Shown here piece by piece: positions 1 through 8,441 of a DNA stretch of 55,284 nt. Origin of the DNA: Chitinophagaceae bacterium (GTDB lineage: Bacteria > Bacteroidota > Bacteroidia > Chitinophagales > Chitinophagaceae); assembly GCA_025934485.1 (NCBI GenBank), contig JAICXX010000019.1, positions 1 to 55,284 on the forward strand. The letters are read 5' to 3'. Under the pieces are notes generated by a model. The model searched no databases and was not told the DNA's origin. It saw only the letters and a program-made list of their open reading frames with translations. Each line of letters starts with the position of its first letter. The stretch's first letter is position 1. The position numbers and the translations under genes are program-made.

Positions 1-36
1 CGCGGCGACACCTTCGATCTCTATCTGACGAGATAA
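1..36 (+). CDS. C-terminal tail of an unidentified gene (partial)
   Basis: The first frame is open from the left edge to a TAA at 34-36 and would end ...DTFDLYLTR. Eleven codons are too few to identify a family. It would be convergent with the aldo/keto reductase that ends at 71, a normal arrangement, but the assignment rests only on an open frame and a stop codon. Confidence 0.3.
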   Translation, partial: RGDTFDLYLTR

Positions 37-70
37 CGGCCGCGGGCTCCCTGACGCGCGATCGCCCGAT

Positions 71-1027
71 CTATTTCCACGCGCTGGCCGCGTCCAGCCG
101 CCCGATAGCGTCCCTGCTCAGCTCCAGCTTTGTGGCAGCGATGAGCGAATCCAGCTGACCTATCGAAGTGGCGCTGGCGATCGGCGCTGTCACACCGGGT
201 CGCGCGATCAACCATGCGATCGCCACCGCGGCGGGTGTCGAATGATATTCCTCCGCAACGGCATCCAGCGCCGCCAGCACCTTCAGCCCCCGGTGGTCCA
301 GGTATTTTTTTGCACCCTCACCACGTGTGCTCTTGCCCAGATCGCTTTCGCTCCGGTACTTACCCGTGAGAAAACCCGCTGCCAGCGAATAATAATTGAT
401 CACCCCGAGCTGGTTCTCCAAACACAACGGCTCCAGCTCCTTTTCGAATCGCTCCCGCTCTACCAGGTTATAGTGCGGCTGAAGACTTTCATAGCGCGGA
501 TACCCATGTTTCGCGCTGGCCTCCAGTGCTGCCTTCAAACGTGCCGGAGCGAAATTGCTGGCACCGATGAACCGGACCTTCCCTGTCTTCACCAACTCTG
601 CATAGGCCTCCAGGGGCTCCTCCACGGGTGTCGTCTCGATGTCCCAATGCGTTTGATAGAGATCGATATGATCGGTCTGCAGCCGGCGCAAGCTATTCTC
701 CACTTCTTCCAATATCCATTTCCTGCTGATATCTTTTTCACCCCGGCCCGTCATATCTCCACCCACCTTCGTAGCCACGATCACCTTGCCCCGGCTGCCC
801 CGCGTCTTCATCCATTTCCCGATGATGGTCTCCGACTCGCCTCCCTGGTTCCCCGGCGCCCACCGGCTATAGACGTCCGCCGTATCAATGAAGTTGAAGC
901 CCGCGAAAACAAAGGCGTCCAATAGCTTGAAAGAGGTCGCCTCGTCGATGGTCCAGCCGAATACATTTCCCCCGAACATCAACGGCGCAACCTGCAACGT
1001 GCTCCGGCCCAGTTGTCTTTTTTGCAT
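71..1027 (-). CDS. Aldo/keto reductase
   Basis: A 318-residue cytoplasmic NADPH-dependent aldo/keto reductase, the usual length for the family. The AKR tetrad is visible: Asp and Tyr in FIDTADVYSRW, Lys in VIVATKVGG and His in YQTHWD. The GASNF segment and the C-terminal APIASATS segment (nucleotide binding) are also present. The sequence most resembles the YajO/Tas-like branch that reduces small aldehydes and sugars; the substrate cannot be read from sequence. It is monocistronic, with its 3' end facing the left edge and a T-rich stretch upstream. Start is the ATG giving MQKRQLGRS, typical for the family. Confidence 0.9.
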   Translation of the reverse strand: MQKRQLGRSTLQVAPLMFGGNVFGWTIDEATSFKLLDAFVFAGFNFIDTADVYSRWAPGNQGGESETIIGKWMKTRGSRGKVIVATKVGGDMTGRGEKDISRKWILEEVENSLRRLQTDHIDLYQTHWDIETTPVEEPLEAYAELVKTGKVRFIGASNFAPARLKAALEASAKHGYPRYESLQPHYNLVERERFEKELEPLCLENQLGVINYYSLAAGFLTGKYRSESDLGKSTRGEGAKKYLDHRGLKVLAALDAVAEEYHSTPAAVAIAWLIARPGVTAPIASATSIGQLDSLIAATKLELSRDAIGRLDAASAWK

Positions 1028-1097
1028 CTGAGATCTTTTTTTGCTCTAACAACGGTTCGGGCATTTGGTTTGTAGGGCATTTTTTTTATTGTCCCCC

Positions 1098-1127
1098 TTG
1101 TGTTTGTGAAATAATATGTCTACTTTG
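1098..1127 (+). promoter_or_regulatory. Candidate Bacteroidota promoter of the sensor kinase
   Basis: TTG at 1098-1100 lies 20 nt before TACTTTG at 1121-1127, close to the Bacteroidota consensus TTG-N19/20-TAnnTTTG (one base short in the -7 box). The predicted transcription start would be about 15 nt before the ATG at 1146. Confidence 0.4.
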
Positions 1128-1145
1128 TCGTCCCATCCAACCTGA

Positions 1146-2591
1146 ATGAAGATCCTACCTCAATGGCCAACGTTCTTCCATGGACGAGTGAAGCCCTTCG
1201 GTACCGTAGCCGACTGGCAAGGGAAATTTCAGGCCGCCGGCAACGCCTCTTCACAATCTTTCGAACGGATCAAAGGACTCGGACTCACCATCGGGATGGA
1301 CGACTATGAGAAAAGAAAGCTGCGCATCTTCAACCAGCTCAATTTCCTCCAGCTCGTCGCGGGCTTCATCGTGCCCATCGGCGGGGCCTTCAGCACCCGG
1401 CATTTTCCACCCACCGTTTGGATCGTCGCCTGCTTGCCCGCGATCATCAATGCCCTGGTCCTGACACTCAATGCCCGTCGTCAATACGATCTCGCCAAGA
1501 TCGCCTATTTCATACTCTATACCCTGACCACCGGCATCGTCTATATCTGGGGGATCAACATGGGTGTCGAGCTATCTTTTATCCTCACCGGCATCCTCTC
1601 CGTGTTTTTTATCCAGGACATCAGCCAGATGCTCTTCACCCTCGGCATGTCCATGGTGAGCTATTTCGTGCTGGCGGGTCTCTGCAAAAATTATACATAT
1701 GAGCTGGCCACCGCCAATATCGTCTTTTATGTATTCAACCAGCTCCTGACACTCGCCCTGATCTTCTATGGCCTCTTCCTGATCAAAAAGGAGAATGCCG
1801 GCTACCAGCAAAGCATCCTGCAGCAAAAAGAAGTTATCTATGAGAAGGGCATCCTGCTGCAAAAACAAACCGATGAGCTGACGCAGCTCAACGCGTTCAA
1901 GAACCGGCTGTTCTCCATCATCGCACATGATCTCAAATCCCCCATCTACGCCCTGCGCAATCTCTTTCGCAACATGCAGCAATACGATCTGCCCGCGAGC
2001 GAGATCAAAGAGATGGTGCCCGAGGTCGTCGGCGAGCTGGACCATACCACCAACCTCATGGAGAACGTGCTGCACTGGGCCCGCAGCCAGATGCAGGCCT
2101 ATACGGTGAAACCGCAGCCGATCGATGCGTCGGAATTGGCGACGGAGGTGATCCGGCTCCTTCGGCTACAGGCAGACGCCAAATCCGTCCGCGTGACCCT
2201 GAAGGCCGATGTCTCGGCGATAGCCTATGCCGATCGAGATATGATCCACCTCATCCTTCGCAACCTTTTGTCTAACGCCATCAAGTATACGCCGGAGAAC
2301 GGCGCCATCGAAGTAGGCACCCACCGCACCCAAAACGGTGTATCGCTATCCGTCCACGATACGGGCACCGGCATCTCTGCCGAAGCCCTCGAAAAGATCC
2401 GCGAGAGCAATTTTTATTCGACTAAAGGAACGGCAGGCGAAGCAGGCACCGGTCTCGGCCTGATGCTCTGCAAAGAGTTCATCAACGTCAACGGCGGCAC
2501 GCTGCAGATCGACAGTCTTCCCGGCAAAGGCAGCACCTTTACCTTTACCCTTCCCCCCGACGAAGAAGCTACGCCTCTACCGCAAGCCTAA
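1146..2591 (+). CDS. Orphan membrane sensor histidine kinase
   Basis: A 481-residue histidine kinase. Residues about 62-212 contain six hydrophobic segments, followed by a short coiled coil rich in Gln and Lys (about 215-250). The HisKA domain has the phosphoacceptor His261 in IIAHDLKSP. The HATPase domain shows the N box (LLSNAIKYTPENG), G1 (DTGTGI) and G2 (GTGLGL). There is no periplasmic sensor loop of note, so it may sense through its membrane domain. No response regulator is adjacent. ATG 1146 fits the candidate promoter; ATG 1296 (MDDYEKRK) would remove a 50-residue cytoplasmic leader and is the main alternative. Confidence 0.85.
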   Translation: MKILPQWPTFFHGRVKPFGTVADWQGKFQAAGNASSQSFERIKGLGLTIGMDDYEKRKLRIFNQLNFLQLVAGFIVPIGGAFSTRHFPPTVWIVACLPAIINALVLTLNARRQYDLAKIAYFILYTLTTGIVYIWGINMGVELSFILTGILSVFFIQDISQMLFTLGMSMVSYFVLAGLCKNYTYELATANIVFYVFNQLLTLALIFYGLFLIKKENAGYQQSILQQKEVIYEKGILLQKQTDELTQLNAFKNRLFSIIAHDLKSPIYALRNLFRNMQQYDLPASEIKEMVPEVVGELDHTTNLMENVLHWARSQMQAYTVKPQPIDASELATEVIRLLRLQADAKSVRVTLKADVSAIAYADRDMIHLILRNLLSNAIKYTPENGAIEVGTHRTQNGVSLSVHDTGTGISAEALEKIRESNFYSTKGTAGEAGTGLGLMLCKEFINVNGGTLQIDSLPGKGSTFTFTLPPDEEATPLPQA

Positions 2592-2598
2592 GAGCTCG

Positions 2599-2629
2599 TT
2601 CACCGCGTGAAACATTGTGGAACGGTGAA
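2599..2629 (+). terminator. Possible terminator hairpin after the kinase
   Basis: A 7-bp inverted repeat (TTCACCG at 2599-2605, CGGTGAA at 2623-2629) with a 17-nt loop is followed by the T-rich stretch TAGATTTATTTT. The loop is long, so this is a weak call. Confidence 0.35.
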
Positions 2630-2637
2630 TAGATTTA

Positions 2638-2668
2638 TTTTGACGGTATCCTGCCTTTTGTAATTTCA
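2638..2668 (+). promoter_or_regulatory. Candidate promoter of the aspartic protease gene
   Basis: TTTTG at 2638-2642 is separated by 18 nt from TAATTTCA at 2661-2668, a near match to the Bacteroidota promoter. The ATG follows at 2684. Confidence 0.35.
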
Positions 2669-2683
2669 TAAAAAATAAAAGGT

Positions 2684-3085
2684 ATGGGACAGATACATGC
2701 ATCGGTAACGCTGGTTAACCCTTTAGACGTAGAATTGGCCCGCCGGCTGATCATCGACCCAGAAGAGATCCGGTCGATCAACGTGAGCGCCCTCGTCGAT
2801 ACCGGATCCCTATTTATGGTCATCAACGAAAATATTCAGCAGTACCTGCAATTACCGGTCACCGGTCACCAGCGGGTAGAGCTAGCCAATGGTAAGGTCC
2901 TGGAGGGCCCGGTGGTCGGCCCACTGTTGGTTCGCTGTATGGGTGTAATGGCGCATTGCGGCGCTATTGTTATGCCTGACGATTCCGAACCCTTGCTGGG
3001 CGCTATCCCGTTGGAAGAAATGAACCTGGTGATCGATGTGAACCGCCTCGAGCTTATACACAGCACCAAGCTGCAACGGATATAA
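2684..3085 (+). CDS. Clan AA (retroviral-like) aspartic protease
   Basis: A 133-residue protein with the fold of single-domain retropepsin-like proteases. The catalytic motif is DTGS in SALVDTGSLFMVI (about residues 38-48), followed after 60 residues by the hydrophobic-Gly element LLGAIPLEEM, as in the clan AA proteins often annotated as TIGR03698. Such proteins act as homodimers with one Asp each. There is no signal peptide, so it is probably cytoplasmic; substrates of bacterial members are mostly unknown. It stands alone between a kinase and rlmH. Confidence 0.8.
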   Translation: MGQIHASVTLVNPLDVELARRLIIDPEEIRSINVSALVDTGSLFMVINENIQQYLQLPVTGHQRVELANGKVLEGPVVGPLLVRCMGVMAHCGAIVMPDDSEPLLGAIPLEEMNLVIDVNRLELIHSTKLQRI

Positions 3086-3098
3086 GTTGCCTATCGAT

Positions 3099-3106
3099 TA
3101 ACTTTG
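3099..3106 (+). promoter_or_regulatory. -7 box of rlmH (TAACTTTG)
   Basis: A perfect TAnnTTTG box ends 4 nt before the ATG of rlmH at 3111. With a box centred near -7, the transcript would start at or next to the ATG and be leaderless. I do not see a good -33 TTG. Confidence 0.5.
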
Positions 3107-3110
3107 ACCC

Positions 3111-3584
3111 ATGAAACTCCTCCTTTGGTCCATCGGCAAAGAACTCGAACCCTACGTCAAACCCGGCGTCGAAGATTTTACGCGACGACTTACCCGCTAC
3201 TACCCCACGGAATGGAGCCTGATCCCGCCCCCAAAAGGCGCCGCGACTGTCGGCCCCGCCGAGCTGAAGAAAAAGGAAGGAGAGATCATTCTAAAGCAAT
3301 TGAGCAAAGATGATTTTCTCGTGGCACTCGACGAACGCGGTCAGCAGGTCACTTCCGAAAAGCTGGCATCCTTTATCCAAACGCGCGCCAACGGCAGCCA
3401 AAAGAACGTTGTATTTCTCATCGGCGGCGCCTTTGGCCTCGACACCTCCGTCCTCGACCGGGCCGACTTCAAATGGTCGCTCTCACAGCTCACCCTGCCG
3501 CATCAACTGGTGCGGCTGATCCTCGCCGAACAGCTCTATCGCGCATGCACTATCCTGCGCAACGAAAAATACCATCATGCCTAA
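3111..3584 (+). CDS. rlmH: 23S rRNA pseudouridine-1915 N3-methyltransferase
   Basis: A 157-residue SPOUT methyltransferase, full length for RlmH. It methylates pseudouridine 1915 in helix 69 of 23S rRNA on the assembled 70S ribosome, using SAM. The SAM-binding trefoil knot is visible as FLIGGAFGLD (about 103-112), followed by SLSQLTLPHQLVRLILAEQLYRA and the C-terminal Tyr-His pair in EKYHHA. It is followed closely by the rhomboid gene. Confidence 0.96.
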   Translation: MKLLLWSIGKELEPYVKPGVEDFTRRLTRYYPTEWSLIPPPKGAATVGPAELKKKEGEIILKQLSKDDFLVALDERGQQVTSEKLASFIQTRANGSQKNVVFLIGGAFGLDTSVLDRADFKWSLSQLTLPHQLVRLILAEQLYRACTILRNEKYHHA

Positions 3585-3591
3585 AATCTTG

Positions 3592-3599
3592 TATCTTTA
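3592..3599 (+). promoter_or_regulatory. -7-like box of the rhomboid gene (TATCTTTA)
   Basis: TATCTTTA matches TAnnTTTG except for the last base and ends 9 nt before a GTG and 12 nt before an ATG, so the rhomboid gene may have its own start just after rlmH. Confidence 0.35.
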
Positions 3600-3611
3600 C
3601 AAAAAATCGTG

Positions 3612-4226
3612 ATGACAAGCTTCACAGTAAGCATCATAATCCTAACCTGCCTTATCTCCTTCGTTTCCTTTAACAATTACAAAGTCACAGACGCGCTGAT
3701 CTTCTGGCCGCCGGCCATCAGCATAAAACACCAATACTGGCGATTCCTCACCTGTGGATTGATCCACGCCGATTTCATGCACCTGGCCTTCAATATGTTC
3801 ACCTTTTACTTTTTTGGAAGAGCGCTCGAGAACTATTACATGGGCGTCCTCGGCTTACAGCATTACTATTTTCTCATCCTCTATATCTCGGCTATCATCG
3901 TAGCCAATATCCCGACCTACATTAAACGCCACGACGACTACAACTACCGCAGTCTGGGCGCCTCCGGCGCCGTCGTCGCTGTGCAGTTCGCCTTTATCCT
4001 CATCGACCCCTGGGAAACCCTTTGGCTCTGGGGGATAAAAATGCCGTCGATCCTTTTCGTGATCCTCTTCCTGGCCTATACGATCTACATGAATAAACGC
4101 GGCGGCGATAACGTCAACCACGATGCCCACCTCTGGGGCGCCATTTATGGTGTGATCTTTACCATCGCAGTCCGCCCCGAAGCGGCCTCCATTTTCCTCG
4201 AGCAGATCAAACATCCCCGGTTCTAA
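3612..4226 (+). CDS. Rhomboid-family intramembrane serine protease
   Basis: A 204-residue polytopic membrane protein with about six membrane segments. The catalytic dyad is present: Ser118 in the GASGAVV motif and His173 in DAHLWGAIYG. The N-terminal half has the rhomboid HxxxN pattern in HADFMHLAFNMFTF. It cleaves substrates within the membrane; substrates cannot be predicted. A GTG at 3609 directly before the ATG is an alternative start. The 3' end overlaps tilS convergently by 20 bp. Confidence 0.92.
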   Translation: MTSFTVSIIILTCLISFVSFNNYKVTDALIFWPPAISIKHQYWRFLTCGLIHADFMHLAFNMFTFYFFGRALENYYMGVLGLQHYYFLILYISAIIVANIPTYIKRHDDYNYRSLGASGAVVAVQFAFILIDPWETLWLWGIKMPSILFVILFLAYTIYMNKRGGDNVNHDAHLWGAIYGVIFTIAVRPEAASIFLEQIKHPRF

Positions 4227-5568
4227 CCCCGGGGTCTAGCTCCCATTCAATCCGCAACACCTCCTTTGTACCGGCCCGCAGCTTGCACCGGTCGTCGATC
4301 CGCATCCCGACGACCCAAACGATCTTTTTATCCATCTCCACCACCCAGATCTTTTCCTTCTGTGCCACACTCAACTTATTATCGATAAAAAAACGCGCTA
4401 ATTTTTTCTTTTTCGGCATTCCCAGCGGATAGAAATAATCCCCCTCCTTCCACGGCCGCAACAAAAGCGGGAACCGCACCACCGCCGCATCCACGAGCGC
4501 CACCCGCGGCCCCTGATCCAATCCCCCCACCCGTTCCCGTGCCATCCGCTGCAACTTCAAGGCACCGCCCGCAAAAAGCACGGTAGAAGCCCCCTCCTCG
4601 ACCAGGATATTTGTCGCCGTCTGCGTCTCGAGCGGCGTAATGATCAGCCACTCACGGTTCTTCAACACCCGATGCGAAACCGAAGCGATATACCGGCCGC
4701 TGGGACTATGCAACAGCTCGCGACAGGCCTCCGCCTGCTGCGGCGAAAAGCCATAGGGCCCGAGGATCTCGTACAGCATCGTCCCCAGCGCCTCGCTTTC
4801 CAGCAGCTTCCGTACGGGAATATGCACCTCGTTGCCATTAAACTCCAATAGCTTCTTCTTCCGCCCATCCACCGCCTGGCGGTACAACACCTCGATCTCC
4901 CGGAAACGGCTCAGATTGGCGTTCAGATTCTCCAGGACTCCCGGATATGCCTGACCGATCACGGGGATCACCTGGTGCCGGAAATAATTCCGGGTATAGT
5001 TGTCCGACGCATTGGAGCTATCCTCGACCCAAGGCAACTTTCGTTCGACAGCATAATCGCGGATCGCCTCCCGCGGCGCAAAAAGCAGGGGCCGCACGAC
5101 GTCCCGGTGTTTGGGCAACATCCCCCGTATTCCCGCGATCCCCGTACCTTTAAAGAAATTCATCAGCATGGTCTCGATATTGTCATCCCGGTGATGCCCC
5201 GTAACAATATATCGCAGCCCCTTCTCCGCCAATATCCGTGAAAACCACGCATACCGCAGCTCTCTGGCCGCCACTTGTATGGAGATGCGGCGGTCCTCCG
5301 CATAGGTGGCTGTATCGAAGTGTTCGACGACCACCTCCCGCCCATAGGATGCCGCCAGCTGCCGCACGAATCGTTCGTCGCGCCGGCTCTCGTCTCCCCG
5401 CAACCAAAAATTGCAATGCGCCACCGAGACGTCATATCCCGCCCGGCTGCACAGGTCCAGCAAGACAACGGAATCCATGCCCCCACTGACGGCGAGTAAT
5501 AGCCGGTCCGTGGCAGTAAATAGTTGCTCTTTCACTATATATTCCTGAAACGCGGAAAACAGGTCCAT
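4207..5568 (-). CDS. tilS: tRNA(Ile)-lysidine synthase
   Basis: A 453-residue cytoplasmic N-type ATP pyrophosphatase that attaches lysine to C34 of the tRNA-Ile with anticodon CAU, so that it reads AUA. The PP-loop SGGMDS (about 29-34) and the GHHRDDNIET motif (about 122-131) are clear, followed by GIRGM and the YTRNYFRHQVIP segment of the tRNA-binding region. The C-terminal domain has the typical WKEGDYFYPLGMPKKKKLARFF core (cited as positions about 375-397). It is transcribed after a small TPR gene 9 nt upstream. Confidence 0.96.
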   Translation of the reverse strand: MDLFSAFQEYIVKEQLFTATDRLLLAVSGGMDSVVLLDLCSRAGYDVSVAHCNFWLRGDESRRDERFVRQLAASYGREVVVEHFDTATYAEDRRISIQVAARELRYAWFSRILAEKGLRYIVTGHHRDDNIETMLMNFFKGTGIAGIRGMLPKHRDVVRPLLFAPREAIRDYAVERKLPWVEDSSNASDNYTRNYFRHQVIPVIGQAYPGVLENLNANLSRFREIEVLYRQAVDGRKKKLLEFNGNEVHIPVRKLLESEALGTMLYEILGPYGFSPQQAEACRELLHSPSGRYIASVSHRVLKNREWLIITPLETQTATNILVEEGASTVLFAGGALKLQRMARERVGGLDQGPRVALVDAAVVRFPLLLRPWKEGDYFYPLGMPKKKKLARFFIDNKLSVAQKEKIWVVEMDKKIVWVVGMRIDDRCKLRAGTKEVLRIEWELDPGVRTGDV

Positions 5569-5577
5569 CCGGCAAAT

Positions 5578-5886
5578 CTACAAAAGCTCCTCATATGCCG
5601 TCTGCAATTCATTGTACGCTCTTCGCTCCCCCGCAGCCTTCGCCGCCGCCATCCCCTTTTCGTACCACTCCATCGCGCGCTGCACCTCTCCCATAGCCTC
5701 CAGCAATTTTCCCAATTGATAATACGAACCCACGGCGCCGGGGTCTTTCGTCAACACCTCCTCCAATAACCGCCGGGCAGCGGATGTCTCCCCGATCTTG
5801 ATATACTCCAACGCCAATGCATGTTTCACAAATGGATCGTCTGGCTCCGCCAGCAGAAATTCTTTTAATTTTTCGATCCTGTCCAT
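5578..5886 (-). CDS. Small tetratricopeptide-repeat protein
   Basis: A 102-residue all-helical protein with about two and a half TPR units: FVKHALALEYIKIGE..., AVGSYYQLGKLLEAMGE... and AMEWYEKGMAAAKAAGE. It has no signal peptide or other domain. It starts at an ATG at 5886 and lies 9 nt upstream of tilS, so the two are probably co-transcribed. TPR proteins of this size are protein-protein adaptors; no partner is evident. Confidence 0.85.
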   Translation of the reverse strand: MDRIEKLKEFLLAEPDDPFVKHALALEYIKIGETSAARRLLEEVLTKDPGAVGSYYQLGKLLEAMGEVQRAMEWYEKGMAAAKAAGERRAYNELQTAYEELL

Positions 5887-5936
5887 CCCCCTGAAATTTT
5901 TTTATACAAATGCTACCGAATGTTAGTTTCTTCACT

Positions 5937-5944
5937 TATCTTTG
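5937..5944 (+). promoter_or_regulatory. -7 box of etfBA (TATCTTTG)
   Basis: A perfect TAnnTTTG box 57 nt upstream of the etfB ATG. This predicts an untranslated leader of roughly 50 nt, in contrast to the leaderless genes in this window. No clear -33 TTG is visible. Confidence 0.45.
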
Positions 5945-6001
5945 GGTTAGTTGCATAAACAACCAAAAACCAAGTCGCTTGAAAATCAAAACAATTACGC
6001 A

Positions 6002-6745
6002 ATGAAGATCCTGGTTTGTATCAGCAAGACGCCGGATACAACGGCGAAAATAGCCTTTACCAATAACAATACGAAATTCGCGGGCGACGGGGTCCAATGG
6101 ATCATCAACCCCTATGACGAATGGTACGCCCTGGTCCGGGCCATCGAGCTAAAAGAAAAGGATGCTTCGACCGCCGTGCATCTTGTGACGGTAGGAGCCG
6201 CAGACACCGAACCCATCATCCGAAAGGCGCTTGCCATCGGTGGCGACGAAGCCATCCGCGTCAACGCCGACAGCCATGATCCGTATTATATCGCAACCCA
6301 GATCGCCGAAGTCGCACGCACGGGTGGGTATGATCTCGTCTTCACCGGTAAAGAAACTATAGACTATAACGGTTCGGCAATTGGCGGCATGGTCGCAGAA
6401 CTGCTTGATCTACCCTATATCTCCCTGGCAACAAAATTCGACCTCAACGGTACCACGGCAACGGTCGTCCGCGAGATCGAAGGCGGCGAAGAGACGGACG
6501 AGGTCGCGCTTCCTGCCGTCGTTTCCTGTCAGAAAGGCGTCGCCGAACAACGCATCCCCAACATGAAGGGCATCATGAGCGCCCGTACCAAACCGCTTAA
6601 AGTTGTAGAACCTGTTGCCGCGGAACCGTTGACGAGCATCGTCTCGTTCGAACTGCCCCCCGCAAAAGCCGGTGTGAAGCTGGTCCCCGCCGACAACCCG
6701 GCCGAGCTCATCCGCCTGCTTCACGAAGAAGCACGGGTATTCTAA
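6002..6745 (+). CDS. etfB: Electron transfer flavoprotein, beta subunit
   Basis: The small ETF subunit (247 residues), which with EtfA carries electrons from acyl-CoA and related dehydrogenases to the respiratory chain. The start MKILVCISKTPDT matches the family; an in-frame ATG at 5951 would add 17 unrelated residues. The AMP-binding region and the ETF beta signature (VAELLDLPYISLATK..., GGEETDEVALPAVVSC) are present. EtfA follows 49 nt downstream. Confidence 0.95.
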   Translation: MKILVCISKTPDTTAKIAFTNNNTKFAGDGVQWIINPYDEWYALVRAIELKEKDASTAVHLVTVGAADTEPIIRKALAIGGDEAIRVNADSHDPYYIATQIAEVARTGGYDLVFTGKETIDYNGSAIGGMVAELLDLPYISLATKFDLNGTTATVVREIEGGEETDEVALPAVVSCQKGVAEQRIPNMKGIMSARTKPLKVVEPVAAEPLTSIVSFELPPAKAGVKLVPADNPAELIRLLHEEARVF

Positions 6746-6794
6746 ACGAATACAAACGAACCCTCACTAAAACATTTATCACAAAAGCATTGCT

Positions 6795-7760
6795 ATGTCA
6801 GTTTTCATCTTCATCGATCATACCGAAGGACATGTTAAAAAGAGCTCGCTGGAAGCCCTGAGCTATGGCGCCGCCCTCGCGGCCCAACTCGGTACCACAG
6901 CCGAAGGCATCCTGCTCGGCACCATCGCAAGCGACCCTGCAAAACTCGGAGGATTCGGTGTCAAAAAGATCCATCACGCCGCCCAGGAAAGCCTCAATAC
7001 CCTCGACGCCCAGGTCTATGCACGGCTGATTGCCGATATCGTAACCCCCGCCGGCGAGGGCGTCCTCGTCTTCCCGAATAACGTCACCGGTAAGGCAGTA
7101 GCTCCCCGCGTGGCTGTCCGCCTCAAAGCAGGTCTCGTTACTGGCGTCATCGCCCTGCCGGATACGGCTAACGGTTTCGTCGTAAAAAAGACTGTTTTCT
7201 CCGGCAAAGCCTTTGCCAATATCGCCCTCAACACACCCTTTAAGGTCATCGGTCTCAACCCCAATGCCTACACCGTAAAAGAAGGCGAAGGTTCCGCACA
7301 GATCGTGTCCGTGACCGCGGCCTCACCTACGCCAAAGGTCAAGGTCATGTCGACAAAAACGGCTTCCGGCGAGATCCCCCTCACCGAAGCGGAGCTGGTA
7401 GTAAGCGGCGGCCGTGGCCTCAAAGGCCCCGAAAACTGGGGTATGATCGAAGAGCTCGCCCACCTGCTGGGAGCCGCTACTGCATGTAGCCGGCCGGTCG
7501 CAGACGCGCACTGGCGTCCGCACAATGAGCACGTGGGACAAACGGGCATAGCTATTGCGCCTAATCTTTATATTGCCATCGGCATCTCCGGGGCTATCCA
7601 ACACCTGGCCGGAGTGAACCGGAGCAAGGTTATCGTTGTTATCAACAAAGATCCGGAAGCCCCGTTTTTCAAGGCCGCGGACTATGGTATCGTAGGCGAT
7701 GCCTTCGACGTGGTACCCAAAATGATCGAAGCAGTAAAGAAATTGAAGGGGTTAGCGTAA
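6795..7760 (+). CDS. etfA: Electron transfer flavoprotein, alpha subunit
   Basis: The large ETF subunit (321 residues). The C-terminal FAD domain carries the diagnostic run around residues 205-300: VVSGGRGLKGPENW, the RPVADA segment, GQTG, then ISGAIQHLAGV and IVVINKDPEAPFF. With EtfB it forms the soluble FAD/AMP heterodimer of the cytoplasm. A hairpin follows the stop codon. Confidence 0.96.
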   Translation: MSVFIFIDHTEGHVKKSSLEALSYGAALAAQLGTTAEGILLGTIASDPAKLGGFGVKKIHHAAQESLNTLDAQVYARLIADIVTPAGEGVLVFPNNVTGKAVAPRVAVRLKAGLVTGVIALPDTANGFVVKKTVFSGKAFANIALNTPFKVIGLNPNAYTVKEGEGSAQIVSVTAASPTPKVKVMSTKTASGEIPLTEAELVVSGGRGLKGPENWGMIEELAHLLGAATACSRPVADAHWRPHNEHVGQTGIAIAPNLYIAIGISGAIQHLAGVNRSKVIVVINKDPEAPFFKAADYGIVGDAFDVVPKMIEAVKKLKGLA

Positions 7761-7791
7761 TCGAGGGGCCTTTCGAGCCAGTCGATTTTTT

Positions 7792-7814
7792 TGCGAAAAA
7801 ACCCTATTTTCGCA
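7792..7814. terminator. Hairpin between etfA and the nuclease gene
   Basis: A perfect 8-bp inverted repeat, TGCGAAAA at 7792-7799 and TTTTCGCA at 7807-7814, with a 7-nt loop. It is preceded by seven T residues and followed by TAATATTTTATG. It could terminate etfBA or sit in the promoter of the next gene, whose ATG is 9 nt downstream; the tract after the stem is only partly T-rich. Confidence 0.35.
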
Positions 7815-7823
7815 TAATATTTT

Positions 7824-8426
7824 ATGAAGAAGATCGAACTGGAAATAGTAGCCTTGTCACATAGCATCACGCAAACCCACTCCTATGCGGTTGTGCTGGG
7901 CGAAGTAAACGGACTAAGACGCTTGCCAATAGTGATCGGAGGTTTTGAGGCCCAGGCTATTGCCGTAGCGCTGGAAAAAATGCACCCCAGCCGCCCTCTG
8001 ACCCATGATCTCATGAAGAACTTCATGAGCGCCTTCACCATCGATCTCCAGGAGATCATCATCTGCGACCTGCAGGAAGGTATCTTCTACTCCAAGCTCG
8101 TCTGCGTCAGCGAACACGATACCGTTGAGATCGACTCGCGCACCAGCGACGCCCTCGCCCTCGCCGTTCGTTTCGGCTGCCCCATTTTCACCTACGAACA
8201 TATTCTCGATAGCGCCGGTATACTCATGGAAGACAGTTCTTCCAAGAAAAAGAAGACCTCTGCCACGGCCACCGTTTCCACTACCGAAAGCGGCGCCCGC
8301 GAAGACCTCAAAGCTCTTTCCATGGACGATCTGACCTCCCTGCTCAACGAAGTGCTCGAACAGGAGGACTATATCCGCGCCATCGCGATCCGCGACGAGA
8401 TCAACAGCCGGCGCAAAACAAGGTGA
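7824..8426 (+). CDS. Bifunctional nuclease family protein (DUF151 + UVR)
   Basis: A 200-residue protein with an N-terminal DUF151/bifunctional nuclease domain (about 1-135; MKKIELEIVALSHS, LPIVIGGFEAQAIA, DSRTSDALALAVRFGCPIF) and a C-terminal UVR/UvrB-C-type motif (about 165-200; LLNEVLEQEDYIRAIAIRDEI). This two-domain layout is common in Bacteroidota. Plant homologues show RNase and DNase activity; the bacterial role is not settled. It lies 15 nt upstream of ispE and is probably co-transcribed with it. Confidence 0.92.
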   Translation: MKKIELEIVALSHSITQTHSYAVVLGEVNGLRRLPIVIGGFEAQAIAVALEKMHPSRPLTHDLMKNFMSAFTIDLQEIIICDLQEGIFYSKLVCVSEHDTVEIDSRTSDALALAVRFGCPIFTYEHILDSAGILMEDSSSKKKKTSATATVSTTESGAREDLKALSMDDLTSLLNEVLEQEDYIRAIAIRDEINSRRKTR

Positions 8427-8441
8427 GCCTACGCCTAACAC